Source: Actinomadura physcomitrii
GTDB lineage: Bacteria; Actinomycetota; Actinomycetes; Streptosporangiales; Streptosporangiaceae
Assembly: GCF_008923205.2 (NCBI RefSeq)
Contig: NZ_WBMS02000002.1
Coordinates: 1 to 64,000 of the forward strand
DNA: 64,000 bases
Reading direction: 5' to 3'
Position numbers and translations under genes: made by a program. Under the pieces are notes generated by a model. It was not told the DNA's origin. It saw only the letters and a program-made list of their open reading frames with translations, and made no database searches. Shown one piece after another: positions 34,237-42,444 of this stretch. Positions within the stretch are counted from its first letter, which is position 1. Each line of letters opens with the position of its first letter.

Positions 34237-34645
34237 CGACCAGCTTGGACATCTCGGTGCGCATCGGGTCGGCGATGGGCACGGGCCGCCGGGTCTCGCG
34301 GTCGACGAAGACGTGCACGAAGTGACCCTCGGCGATGAGCGCGTCGTCGGACGCCCGGTACATGCCGATCTCCCAGCGGACGCTGGAGGTGCCGAGCTTG
34401 CCGATCCGCAGGCCGAGGCGGATCGTGTCGGGGAACGACACCTCGGCCTTGTACTGGCAGTGCGACTCCACGCAGAGGGCGACGGACGGCGCGTCCAGCG
34501 GCGCGAACCCCGCCTTGCCGATCATCCACTCGTTGATCGCGGTGTCCATCAGCGCGTAGTGGACGGCGTTGTTGACGTGGCCGTAGACGTCGTTGTCCTT
34601 CCAGCGCGTCGGCACGCTGACCTGGTGCGGGTAGTCGCTGATCAC
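34223..34645 (-). CDS. acyl-CoA thioesterase (4HBT hotdog fold)
   Basis: A 140-residue single-hotdog protein. RWKDNDVYGHVNNAVHYALMDTAINEWM is the 4-hydroxybenzoyl-CoA thioesterase-like active-site region, with the Asp in DNDVYGHVNN as the expected catalytic residue. It would hydrolyse acyl-CoA thioesters. The GTG at 34645 is taken as the start because it aligns with the family beginning; a longer frame upstream has no family similarity. It converges on the HxlR gene and lies downstream of the sod gene on the same strand, separated by a strong terminator. Confidence 0.86.
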   Translation of the reverse strand: MISDYPHQVSVPTRWKDNDVYGHVNNAVHYALMDTAINEWMIGKAGFAPLDAPSVALCVESHCQYKAEVSFPDTIRLGLRIGKLGTSSVRWEIGMYRASDDALIAEGHFVHVFVDRETRRPVPIADPMRTEMSKLVVTPR

Positions 34646-34682
34646 GCGCGCCAGTCTAGGTACCCGCTGGTAACACGCGGCA

Positions 34683-34742
34683 CGGCGCCCTCCAGGCCGC
34701 AAGGGAAAGGTTCTGAGCACGATCCCGGCCTGGAGGGCGCCG
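34683..34742 (-). terminator. hairpin after the superoxide dismutase gene
   Basis: Perfect 16-bp arms (34683-34698 with 34727-34742) enclose 28 bases. It lies 24 bp past the sod stop codon. Confidence 0.75.
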
Positions 34743-34765
34743 TGGTCTTCCGGGCGCGGCGCCTG

Positions 34766-35368
34766 CTACGCGGCGCGGGCCTTGTCGAAGCGGGCCTTGA
34801 CGTCCGGCCAGTTGACGAGCGACCAGAGCTTCTCGACGTAGTCCGGACGCACATTGCGGTACTGCAGGTAGTAGGCGTGCTCCCAGGCATCGAACACCAG
34901 CAGCGGCGTGGTGTTCATACCCACGTTGCCGTGGTGGTCGTAGACCTGCTCGACCACGAGGCGCCCGCTGAGCGGCTCCCACGCGAGCACGCCCCACCCG
35001 GACCCCTGCACGGTGGACGTCGCCGTGGTCAGCTGCTTCCGGAACGCCTCGAACGTCCCGAAGTGCTCGTCGATCGCCGCGGCCAGCTCGCCGTCCGGGC
35101 GGTCGCCGCCGTCGGGCGACAGGTTGTCCCAGAAGATCGAGTGCAGGACGTGTCCGGACAGGTTGAACGCGAACGTCTTCTCCAGGCCGACCAGCCCGCC
35201 GAACTCCTCCTTGGCGCGCGCCTCGGCGAGCCTCTCCAGCGTGTCGTTGGCGCCCTTGACGTAGGCGGCGTGGTGCTTGGAGTGGTGCAGCTCCAGGATC
35301 TCCCCGGTGATCGCCGGCTCCAGCGCGGCATAGTCGTACGGCAGGTCGGGCAGCGTGTAGTCAGCCAT
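34766..35368 (-). CDS. sodA: superoxide dismutase, Fe/Mn type (probably Fe)
   Basis: A 200-residue cytoplasmic enzyme that converts superoxide to oxygen and hydrogen peroxide. All four metal ligands are visible: His28 ([11 protein letters not shown]), His76 (GHVLHSIFW), Asp160 and His164 ([10 protein letters not shown]). Tyr36 completes the second shell. Metal preference is hard to read from sequence, but a Nur-like box upstream resembles the control of iron SOD in Streptomyces, where the nickel sensor Nur represses sodF when nickel SOD is available. The symbol sodF would suit if iron is confirmed. A perfect 16-bp hairpin terminates the gene. Confidence 0.92.
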   Translation of the reverse strand: MADYTLPDLPYDYAALEPAITGEILELHHSKHHAAYVKGANDTLERLAEARAKEEFGGLVGLEKTFAFNLSGHVLHSIFWDNLSPDGGDRPDGELAAAIDEHFGTFEAFRKQLTTATSTVQGSGWGVLAWEPLSGRLVVEQVYDHHGNVGMNTTPLLVFDAWEHAYYLQYRNVRPDYVEKLWSLVNWPDVKARFDKARAA

Positions 35369-35396
35369 GCCGCCACTATTGCAAACAATCCGCAGT

Positions 35397-35413
35397 TGCG
35401 TCTAGCACGCAAC
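35397..35413 (-). promoter_or_regulatory. Nur-like box upstream of sod
   Basis: TTGCGT-N5-ACGCAA (N5 is CTAGC) matches the published Nur consensus form tTGCaa-N5-ttGCAA, and the dyad extends one more base on each side. It is 29 bp upstream of the sod ATG. A further TTGCAA-containing segment lies at 35380-35390. Confidence 0.65.
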
Positions 35414-35439
35414 AAGCGCGCCGCCCGACCCGCCGGACC

Positions 35440-36253
35440 TCAGCGCGAGACCGCCTCCTCGAGGTCGGCGATCAGTTCGGAGGCCGTCACCGGGTCCAGC
35501 CCGCCGGACCGGTACGGCTTGGGATCGAGATGGGAGAAGCGATCGGGGGCCGGGTCGGCACCGATCCAGTCCGCCTCGAACGTCTGGTCCCCCGACGCGC
35601 GCACATCACCGGCGTACAGGCCCGGCGCCAGCGTGACGACGACGTACCGCCGATCAGCGACCGGGCGGACCATGCAGTCGATCCCGCCGTCGGAGTCGAT
35701 CGGCCCCCGGTACCAGCCGCGCCGCTCCAGCCCGAGCACGTTGCCGAACCGGACGGTCGCCTGCTCGAACCGGGCCAGCCGCCCGCCGGCCATCTGCTCC
35801 GCGGTGAGGGCGTGCACGACCCGTGCGAGCTGCGGGAACGGCTGCGTGATCTCGTAGTCGGCGAAGATCCCGGACCAGCCGTCCAGCGCGTCCCCGAGGT
35901 GCAGCGGATGCGCGACCCCGACGGCGGTGCCGGCCGCCGGCGCGACGGCGGTGTCGGTGGCGTCCGCCCAGGTGCGGTCCTCGGCGAGGCGGAACGCGGT
36001 CGCGGTGCCGTCGTGCTCGGCGAGCCAGACCAGGCGCCGGGCGATGTGCCACACCAGCGGATGCCGGACGAAGTACGCGGTGAACTCGCCGGGCGTCCAC
36101 CGGCGCCCCGTCGTCATCGCCAGTTCCAGCCGCCGGAGCTGGAGGCCCGCGATGGCAGGTGGTCGGCCGGCAGTTCCCCGGCCGCCGGGTCGTCCAGGAC
36201 CGCGGGATCTCCAGGACGTCCTCATCGGACGGCGGGGGGCTCTTCTTGATCAT
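35440..36253 (-). pseudogene. DUF4132 protein remnant with internal deletion
   Basis: The C-terminal 240 codons (RLELAMTTGRRWTPGEFTAYFVRHPLVWHIARRLVW, then IFADYEITQPFPQLAR) are clearly the end of a DUF4132 (MolR-like) protein. These are usually around 1000 residues. Upstream, in another frame, ATG 36253 begins MIKKSPPPSDEDVLEIPRSW, which resembles the start of such proteins. The two meet with a frame change near 36130-36180, so most of the gene has been lost while both ends remain. The short in-frame version starting near 36225 has no family-like N-terminus and is unlikely to be functional. Confidence 0.65.
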
Positions 36254-36295
36254 GCCCGCACACCGTAGTGCCGGGCGCCGACACCGTCCGGCGGT

Positions 36296-36931
36296 TCACA
36301 GTTCCCGGGCGTCACCCGGCGCGAGCAGCGCCATCTCCAGGCCGGTCAGGTTGCTCAGCATCCCGGCGACCGAGTTCTGCCCCAGCTCGCTGAGCATCAC
36401 CTCGTGGATCTGCAGCAGGCGCGCCGGACGGACGTTCCGGACGAAGTCGACGGCCTCGCTCACCTTCGTCCACGGCCCGCTGGTGGGCAGCAGCAGCGTG
36501 TCCACCGGGACGTCGGGGACGTGGTACGCGTCGCCCGGGTGGTAGACCCGGCCGTCGAACAGGTAACCGGTGTTGTCGACGACCGGGATGTCGGGGTGGA
36601 TCACCGCGTGCCGCCCGCCGTGCACGGTCACCGCGAAGTCCCCGATGTGCAGCGCGTCGCCGGGCGCGACGGCCCGCACCCGGCCGCCGTGCTCGCCCAG
36701 CTTGTCCCGCACCGACGCGGTCGCGTAAACGTGCAGGTCGGGACGCTTCTCCAGGGCGGCGCCGAGCAGGGCGTCGTCGAAGTGGTCGAAGTGCTCGTGC
36801 GTGATCAGGACGGCGTCGGCGGCGGCGACGGCGGCCTCCGCGTCCGGGGTGAGCTTCCCGGGGTCGACGACGATCGTCGTGCCGTTCTTCTCAAGGACGA
36901 CGCAGGCGTGGACGTGCTTGGTCAGCTGCAT
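36296..36931 (-). CDS. metallo-beta-lactamase-fold hydrolase
   Basis: A 211-residue MBL-fold protein. The metal motif is ITHEHFDHFDD (HxHxDH form), followed by GGRHAVIHPDIP, VYHPGDAYH with the bridging Asp region, and LQIHEVML with the late His. This is the UlaG/UPF0173-like group, which includes lactonases and phosphodiesterases; no substrate is evident. It is divergent from a MarR regulator, which may control it. The start is ATG at 36931. Confidence 0.85.
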   Translation of the reverse strand: MQLTKHVHACVVLEKNGTTIVVDPGKLTPDAEAAVAAADAVLITHEHFDHFDDALLGAALEKRPDLHVYATASVRDKLGEHGGRVRAVAPGDALHIGDFAVTVHGGRHAVIHPDIPVVDNTGYLFDGRVYHPGDAYHVPDVPVDTLLLPTSGPWTKVSEAVDFVRNVRPARLLQIHEVMLSELGQNSVAGMLSNLTGLEMALLAPGDAREL

Positions 36932-37023
36932 CGGCGGCCTTCCTTCCGTGAAAGATGCACAGCTCCAACTGTACACCTTTGCTGTATATAATGGCGGGGA
37001 CGCCGCGTCCCCCGGAGGCCGCC
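36932..37023. promoter_or_regulatory. divergent promoter between MBL and MarR genes
   Basis: A 92-bp gap. TGTACACCTTTGCTGTATA followed by TATAAT-like bases (about 36975-36993) supplies a -10 element and a possible MarR half-site pair (TGTACA, TGTATA). Confidence 0.5.
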
Positions 37024-37461
37024 ATGACCGAGCACGAGCACCTCGCCGAGCGGCTCCGCACGTCCATCGGCGCGCTCGTCCGCACCACCCGGTCCCAGGC
37101 CGACGCGCTCGCCGCGCCGCTCGCCCAGACGCTCGGCCTCCTCGACCGCGACGGCGAGGCGAGCATCTCCTCCCTCGCGCGGCGGCGCCGCGTCCGGCAC
37201 CAGAGCCAGAGCCGCACGGTGAAGGACCTGGAGAACCTCGGCTACGCCGCCCGCCGCCCCGACCCCCGCGACGGCCGGGGCCGCGTCATCGCGATCACCC
37301 CCGAGGGCCGCGCCGCCCTCGATCGCGACCGCCGCGCCCGCCGCGACTGGCTCGCCGCCGCCATCGCCACCGCCCTCACCCCGGAGGAGCAGGACCGCCT
37401 CGCCGAACTCCCCGCCCTCCTCGACCGCCTCACCGCCCACGCCACCGCCCCACCGCCCTGA
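37024..37461 (+). CDS. MarR-family regulator
   Basis: A 145-residue winged-helix regulator. The DNA-binding block is ASISSLARRRRVRHQSQSRTVKDLENLGYAARRPDPRDGRGRVIAITPEGRAAL. It is divergent from the MBL-fold hydrolase gene across a short shared promoter, the usual setting for a local repressor. ATG at 37024 follows CCCCGGAGGCCGCC. Confidence 0.87.
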   Translation: MTEHEHLAERLRTSIGALVRTTRSQADALAAPLAQTLGLLDRDGEASISSLARRRRVRHQSQSRTVKDLENLGYAARRPDPRDGRGRVIAITPEGRAALDRDRRARRDWLAAAIATALTPEEQDRLAELPALLDRLTAHATAPPP

Positions 37462-37477
37462 CCCACCCGACGCAAAA

Positions 37478-37499
37478 GGCCCCCTCCAAAGAGGGGGCC
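37478..37499 (-). terminator. intrinsic terminator after the DUF397 gene
   Basis: GGCCCCCTC (37478-37486) and GAGGGGGCC (37491-37499) form a perfect 9-bp stem with a CAAA loop. On the minus strand it is followed by TTTTGC, a classical terminator tail. It may also end the convergent MarR transcript. Confidence 0.8.
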
Positions 37500-37516
37500 G
37501 AGTGCGGTCTTCGAGA

Positions 37517-37720
37517 TCAGAGGTCCAGAGCACCGTCCTTGATGCGGCAGACGAGGACGGCGAGGTCGGCGCGTCCGACCGCCAGGTGCCCGCCCTCAGG
37601 ATTCTTGCCGTCCCGAATGCCCACCGACACCGCCCCGTCCAGCTCAGCCAACTCAACGCACTGGCCGGCTTCACCACCGCTGTAGCTGCTCTTACGCCAG
37701 TGCGCGATCTTCATGCTCAT
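37517..37720 (-). CDS. DUF397 protein
   Basis: A complete 67-residue DUF397 protein (WRKSSYSGGEAGQCVELAEL, IRDGKNPEGGHLAV). In actinobacteria these small proteins are nearly always encoded just after an XRE regulator with a DUF5753 domain and are thought to act with it, in the manner of BldB-like or toxin-antitoxin-like partners. Here the start overlaps (ATGA) the stop of an upstream frame, but the regulator itself is reduced to a short tail. The gene is therefore an orphaned partner. It ends at a good intrinsic terminator. Confidence 0.86.
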   Translation of the reverse strand: MSMKIAHWRKSSYSGGEAGQCVELAELDGAVSVGIRDGKNPEGGHLAVGRADLAVLVCRIKDGALDL

Positions 37721-37800
37721 GCACCCTCCATCAACGATCGGATCAGAGCCTCGGAGTCGGCCGCCGTCAGCGCCACTCTCTCGACAGCTCGAACCCTGTT
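37717..37800 (-). pseudogene. C-terminal remnant of the gene upstream of DUF397
   Basis: The frame ending RAVERVALTAADSEALIRSL-MEGA overlaps the DUF397 start by ATGA. In position and sequence it resembles the end of an XRE/DUF5753 regulator. Upstream of about 37800 the similarity is lost, so nearly the whole partner gene is missing. Confidence 0.45.
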
Positions 37801-37848
37801 CCCAGCTCGGTCACATGCGCACCGGCCTCCAACCGACCTCTGCTGAGG

Positions 37849-38430
37849 TCAGTGGGCGGTCAGTTCGGCGAGGGTGGTGCGGGACGGGCCGTCTTCGGGG
37901 GCGGTGAGGGTGACGAACTGGTGGTCGGGGGTGCCCGGGAGGACCATGCCGATGTAGTCGAGGGACAGCGGGCCGACCACCGGGTGCCGGTACTCCTTGC
38001 GGCCCATGCCCGGGCCCTTGACGTCCTGCCGGTCCCACCAGGTGCGGAACTCCGGGGTCCGGGACGGCTCGCGGATCAGGGCCCGCGTCGCGGGGTCGTC
38101 CGGGTCGCGGCCGGTCGCGGCGCGCAGTTGCGCGATGCCGTGCCGGGCCACCTCCTCCCACTCGACGTAGAACGTGCGGGCGCGCGGGTCGCAGAGCGCG
38201 TACCGGAGCATGTTGCGGCGCGAGGCGGGCTGCTCCGCCAGGTGCGGCATGAGCGCGGCGGCGGTCGCGTTCCAGGCCAGCACGTCGAGGCGGGTGTTGA
38301 TCACGTACGCCGGGACGGGTCGATGGCGTCCAGCAGCCGCTGCACCGGCGGGGCGACCGGGCCGTCCGCGGCGGCGGGCGGCGGGGACGGCAGGGACAGC
38401 GCGAGGCGGTACAGGTGGTCTCGCTCGCGG
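37849..38430 (-). pseudogene. MmyB-type XRE regulator, frameshifted and N-terminally truncated
   Basis: Codons 37849-38300 encode the MmyB-like ligand-binding domain: VINTRLDVLAWNATAAALMPHL, YALCDPRARTFYVEWEEVA, GRKEYRHPVVGPLSLDYIGM and FVTLTAPEDGPSRTTLAELT. Upstream, another frame carries the preceding linker, ERDHLYRLALSLP and VAPPVQRLLDAIDP, typical of the same family. One missing base near 38315 separates the two. The N-terminal DNA-binding domain is absent: at about 38430 the sequence changes to a plus-strand aldo/keto reductase fragment. This can only be a remnant. Confidence 0.72.
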
Positions 38431-38678
38431 ACGGGGTGGCCACGCTCGCCGCCGAGCAGGGCGTCACGCCGGCGCAGCTGGTGCCGGCGTGGCTGGTCGG
38501 CCGCGGCGCGCTGCCGATCCCGGGGACGCGCAAGGCCGCGAACGCCCGTGCCAACGCCGCCGCCGGCGACCTGACACTGGACGCGCAGGTCGTCGAGCGG
38601 CTGGAGGAGATCGTCCCGCCGGACGCGGTGGCGGGCGCCCAGGGAAACGACGCCTACCTGGCCAACCTCGACACATGA
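38415..38678 (+). pseudogene. aldo/keto reductase, C-terminal fragment
   Basis: About 85 codons match the end of an aldo/keto reductase: DGVATLAAEQGVTPAQLVPAWLV, PIPGTRKAANARANAAAGDLTL and VERLEEIVPPDAVAG. The catalytic Asp, Tyr, Lys and His of the barrel's first half are missing. The left border meets the truncated MmyB regulator on the other strand, so a rearrangement joined two broken genes here. Confidence 0.7.
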
Positions 38679-38723
38679 CGCGCGCCGGACGGCCCGCCCC
38701 GGTTCGGGGCGGCCGCCGGCGGC

Positions 38724-39020
38724 TCAGTGGCGGCGCCCGCCGCGCAGGCGGGAGAGCAGGTTGCGGGCCTTCTCCTGGTTGCGCGGGTCGTTGATGAACT
38801 GCTCCGCCTTCGCGCGGGCCTTCTGCGCCTGCGGGCTGCGGGCGAGCTGCTCGGCCTTCGCGCGCGCCTTCTGGCCCTGCGGGCCGTGCGCGAACTGCTC
38901 CGCCTTGGCGCGCGCCTTCTGCGCTTGGGGGCTGCGGGCGAACTGCTCCGCCTTCGCCCGGGCCTTCTGCCCCTGCGGTCCCCGGACGAAATTCATGATC
39001 CGGTCGATGAGAGAAGCCAT
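38724..39020 (-). CDS. small repeat protein with four 16-residue helical repeats
   Basis: A 98-residue protein beginning MASLIDRIMNFVRG and then carrying four nearly identical units of the form PQxQKARAKAEQxxxx, ending in RNLLSRLRGGRRH. The DNA repeat unit is 48 bp. Each unit is strongly basic/acidic and should form a continuous amphipathic or single alpha helix; Lys, Arg, Ala, Glu and Gln dominate. Similar short repeat proteins occur in actinobacteria without known function. No signal peptide is seen; the hydrophobic start could attach to a membrane. ATG at 39020 is preceded by GAGGAAGAAC. It lies downstream of nrdAB on the same strand. Confidence 0.75.
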   Translation of the reverse strand: MASLIDRIMNFVRGPQGQKARAKAEQFARSPQAQKARAKAEQFAHGPQGQKARAKAEQLARSPQAQKARAKAEQFINDPRNQEKARNLLSRLRGGRRH

Positions 39021-39079
39021 GTTCTTCCTCCTCGGCCTAGCTTCTCCCAGTTCAACGCGCGCCCCCGTCGGAAAGTTCG

Positions 39080-40075
39080 TCAGAACGCCTCGTCGAACGC
39101 CACCTCGCCCTCGACGCCGATCTGGTACGCCGAGACGCGCCGCTCGAAGAAGTTCGACAGCTCCTGGACGTCCTGCAGCTCCATGAACGCGAACGGGTTC
39201 GCCGTCCCGTAGCGGACCGGCAGGCCGAGGCGGGCGAGCCGCTGGTCGGCGACGTACTCCAGGTAGGCGCGCATGTCGCCGGCGCTCATCCCGGGCAGGC
39301 CGTCGCCGCACAGGTCGCGGGCGAACGCCAGCTCCGCCTCGACGGCCTCCTCCAGCATCGCGGTGACCTGCGCGGTCAGCTCCGCGTCGAACAGCCCCGG
39401 CTCCTCCGCCCGGACGGTGTCGACGACGGAGAACGCGAACTCCATGTGCATGGATTCGTCCCGGAACACCCAGTTCGTCCCGGACGCGAGGCCGTTCAGC
39501 AGCCCGCGCGACCGCAGCCAGTACACGTAGGCGAACGCGCCGTAGAAGAACAGGCCCTCGATGCACGCGGCGAAGCAGATCAGGTTGAGCAGGAACGCGC
39601 GCCGGTCGGCGGCGGTGCGCAGCTCGTCCAGCGATCCGAGCGAGTCGATCCAGCGGAAGCAGAACTCCGCCTTCGCCCGGATCGACGGGATGTGCTCGAT
39701 CGCCGCGAACGCCCGGGCCCGCTCGTCCTGGTCGGGCAGGTAGGTGTCGAGGAGGGTCAGGTAGAACTGGACGTGCACGGCCTCCTCGAACAGCTGCCGC
39801 GACAGGTAGAGCCGGGCCTCCGGTGCGTTGACGTGCTTGTAGAGGTTGAGGACGAGGTTGTTCGCGACGATCGAGTCGCCGGTGGCGAAGAAGGCGACGA
39901 GCCGGTTGACCAGGTGCAGCTCCGCCGGGGTGAGGCGGGCGAGGTCGGCGAGGTCGGAGGCGAGGTCCACCTCCTCGACGGTCCAGGTGTTGCGGATCGC
40001 GGCGCGGTAGCGCTCGTAGAAGTCGGGGTAGCGCATGGGCCGCAGCGTCAGGTCCATGCCGGGATCGAGGAGCAT
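39080..40075 (-). CDS. nrdB: class Ia ribonucleotide reductase, beta (radical) subunit
   Basis: A 331-residue ferritin-like subunit that makes the tyrosyl radical needed to reduce ribonucleotides. Ligands and radical site fit class Ia: Asp67 (ATGDSIV), Glu98 and His101 with Tyr105 in EEAVHVQFY, the same spacing as E-x2-H-x3-Y of E. coli NrdB. Later ligands lie in CIEGLFFYGAF and FRDESMHMEF. The start shares one base with the nrdA stop (TAATG). Both genes lie behind a cobalamin riboswitch, implying that the cell makes this oxygen-dependent enzyme only when B12 is scarce and uses a B12-dependent class II enzyme otherwise. Confidence 0.92.
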   Translation of the reverse strand: MLLDPGMDLTLRPMRYPDFYERYRAAIRNTWTVEEVDLASDLADLARLTPAELHLVNRLVAFFATGDSIVANNLVLNLYKHVNAPEARLYLSRQLFEEAVHVQFYLTLLDTYLPDQDERARAFAAIEHIPSIRAKAEFCFRWIDSLGSLDELRTAADRRAFLLNLICFAACIEGLFFYGAFAYVYWLRSRGLLNGLASGTNWVFRDESMHMEFAFSVVDTVRAEEPGLFDAELTAQVTAMLEEAVEAELAFARDLCGDGLPGMSAGDMRAYLEYVADQRLARLGLPVRYGTANPFAFMELQDVQELSNFFERRVSAYQIGVEGEVAFDEAF

Positions 40076-42345
40076 TACTGGCACGCCTCGCAGGTCTCGG
40101 GGTTCTCCAGGGAGCAGACCGCCGCGGCGACGGTCGTCTGCGCGATCCGCGTGGCGGGACGCGAGCGCAGGTAGTAGGTGGTCTTCAGGCCGCTGCGCCA
40201 CGCGTAGGCGTACATCGACGACAGCTTCCCGATCGTCGGCGTCTCCATGAACAGGTTCAGCGAGTGCGACTGGTCGATGTACGGGGTGCGGGCGGCGGCG
40301 AGGTCGATGAGCGCCTTCTGCGGCAGCTCCCAGGCCGTCCGGTACAGCTCGCGCATCTCCGCGGGCAGGTCGGCCAGGCCCTGGATCGAGCCGTTCGCGC
40401 GCTTGATCGCCTCGCGGACGGCGTCGTTCCACAGACCGAGCGACTTCAGGTCCTCGACGAGGTAGCCGTTGATCTGCAGGAACTCGCCGGACAGCGTCTC
40501 GCGCTTGAACAGGTTGGACACCTGCGGCTCGATGCACTCGTAGCAGCCGGCGATGGACGCGATCGTGGCGGTCGGCGCGATCGCGATCAGCAGCGAGTTG
40601 CGCAGCCCGACGCCGGCGATCCGGGCGCGGAGCGCGTCCCATTCGGCGGGACGGGCCGGCGCGGCGTCCGGGAAGTGGTCGAGGTGCAGCTGCCCGCGCG
40701 CGGTGCGGGTCTCGGCGTAGGCGGGGAGCGGGCCGTGCGCCTCGGCGAGGTCGGCGGACGCGCCGTACGCGGCGAGCGCGATCTCCTCGGCGATCCGGGT
40801 GGACAGCTCGCGGGCCTCCGCCGAGTCGAAGGGGAGCCGCAGCGTGAAGAACACGTCGGCGAGGCCCATGACGCCGAGGCCGACCGGACGCCATTTCCGG
40901 TTGGCCGTTTCCGCCTCGGGCGTCGGGTAGAAGCCGCGGTCGATGGTGCGGTCCAGGAACCGGACGGCGGTGCGGACGGTCGCGCGCAGCCGCTCCCAGT
41001 CGACCCCGGACGGCGACACGTGCGCGGCCAGGTTCACCGAGCCGAGGTTGCACACCGCCGCCTCGTTCTCGCTCGTGACCTCAAGGATCTCGGTGCACAG
41101 GTTCGACAGGTGGACGGTCCGGCCCGGCTCGGCGGTCTGGTTGCAGGCCCGGTTCGCGGCGTCCTTGAAGGTCATCCACCCGTTTCCGGTCTCCGCCAAG
41201 GTGCGCATCATCCGGCCGTAGAGCTTGCGGGCCGGGACCTGCCGGACGTACCGGCCCTCCTTTTCGGCCGCCCGATAGGCGGCGTCGAAGGCGTCGCCCC
41301 ATAGGTCCGTCAGCTCGGGGACCTCCTTCGGGTCGAACAGCGACCACGTCCCGTCCGCCTCGACGCGGCGCATGAACTCGTCCGGGATCCAGTTCGCCAG
41401 GTTCAGGTTGTGGGTGCGGCGCGCGTCCTCGCCGGTGTTGTCGCGCAGCTCGAGGAACTCCTCGACGTCGGCGTGCCACGGCTCCAGGTACACGCACGCG
41501 GCGCCCTTGCGGCGGCCGCCCTGGTTGACGGCGGCGACGGACGCGTCCAGCGTGCGCAGCCACGGCACGATCCCGTTGGAGTGCCCGTTCGTGCCGCGGA
41601 TCAGCGACCCGCGCGAGCGGACCCGCGTCCAGGAGATCCCGATCCCGCCCGCGTACTTGCTGAGCCGCGCGACCTGCCCGTACCGCTCGTAGATCGCCTC
41701 CAGCTCGTCGCGCGGCGAGTCCAGCAGGAAGCACGACGACAGCTGCGGGCGGCGCGCCGCCGAGTTGAACAGCGTCGGCGAGCTGGGCAGGTACGACAGC
41801 GTGCTGAGCAGCCCGTACAGCTCGGCCGCCTCGTCCACGCTGTTGGAAAGGCCCACGGCGACCCGCAGGAAGAAGTGCTGCGGGCGCTCCAGGACGAGCC
41901 GGGTCCGCGGATGCCGCAGCAGGTACCGGTCGTAGAGGGTACGGAGGCCGAAGTACCCGAACCGGTCGTCGGCCCCGTCGTCGATCAGGGCGTCAAGGGC
42001 GGCGGCGTTGGCGGCGACGAACGCGGCCGGGGCGTCGGCGAGGAGGCCTTCGGCGTGCGCCGCGGCGACGGACTCCGCGAAGCTCCGGACGCCCGCCTCG
42101 GCGGTCTCGTCGCGGATCCGGGCCGCGAGCAGCCGCGCGGCGACCCGCGAGTACCCCGGCTCCGCCGCGACCAGCGCGGCGGCCTCCCCGATCGCCAGGT
42201 CCCGCAGGTCCGCGGCGCTCGCGCCGTCCCCCGCCCGGACCGCGCCGAGCACCCGTTCCGGCGCGGTCCCCTCGATGCCGGCGCAGGCCGCCGCGACGTC
42301 GGCGGCGATCCCCTGGACCGCCGGCGCCTGCATGGTGACTGTCAC
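40075..42345 (-). CDS. nrdA: class Ia ribonucleotide reductase, alpha (catalytic) subunit
   Basis: A 756-residue subunit that reduces ribonucleotides to deoxyribonucleotides. The active site has the usual Cys residues: SSCFLLD (first redox Cys), NLCTEILEVTSENEAAVCNLGSVNL (radical Cys and Asn/Glu) and a C-terminal CSLENPETCEACQ redox pair. The glycine-rich APTATIASIAGCYECIEP loop is also typical. The start ATG at 42345 is preceded by GGGAGAG. The gene is translated with nrdB by stop/start overlap and is controlled by the upstream riboswitch. No nrdR or nrdJ is in the window. Confidence 0.93.
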   Translation of the reverse strand: MTVTMQAPAVQGIAADVAAACAGIEGTAPERVLGAVRAGDGASAADLRDLAIGEAAALVAAEPGYSRVAARLLAARIRDETAEAGVRSFAESVAAAHAEGLLADAPAAFVAANAAALDALIDDGADDRFGYFGLRTLYDRYLLRHPRTRLVLERPQHFFLRVAVGLSNSVDEAAELYGLLSTLSYLPSSPTLFNSAARRPQLSSCFLLDSPRDELEAIYERYGQVARLSKYAGGIGISWTRVRSRGSLIRGTNGHSNGIVPWLRTLDASVAAVNQGGRRKGAACVYLEPWHADVEEFLELRDNTGEDARRTHNLNLANWIPDEFMRRVEADGTWSLFDPKEVPELTDLWGDAFDAAYRAAEKEGRYVRQVPARKLYGRMMRTLAETGNGWMTFKDAANRACNQTAEPGRTVHLSNLCTEILEVTSENEAAVCNLGSVNLAAHVSPSGVDWERLRATVRTAVRFLDRTIDRGFYPTPEAETANRKWRPVGLGVMGLADVFFTLRLPFDSAEARELSTRIAEEIALAAYGASADLAEAHGPLPAYAETRTARGQLHLDHFPDAAPARPAEWDALRARIAGVGLRNSLLIAIAPTATIASIAGCYECIEPQVSNLFKRETLSGEFLQINGYLVEDLKSLGLWNDAVREAIKRANGSIQGLADLPAEMRELYRTAWELPQKALIDLAAARTPYIDQSHSLNLFMETPTIGKLSSMYAYAWRSGLKTTYYLRSRPATRIAQTTVAAAVCSLENPETCEACQ

Positions 42346-42388
42346 GTTCTCTCCCTCGTGAGCGGGCCTCGCGAGGGCATGCGAACGG

Positions 42389-42410
42389 GCGCGGCGGCAT
42401 GCTGCCGCGC
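42389..42410 (-). terminator. hairpin between the riboswitch and nrdA
   Basis: A 22-bp near-perfect dyad (GCGCGGCGGC and complement, one wobble pair). It sits between the riboswitch and nrdA and could be the expression platform or a terminator. Confidence 0.5.
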
Positions 42411-42444
42411 ACCGTCCCCCGGCTCACCCGCGAAGCCTCGGACG

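Noticed and set aside
38724-39020. CRISPR-like array because of regular 48-bp repeats
   Set aside because: The repeats are contiguous without spacers, lie in frame and encode regular 16-residue units.
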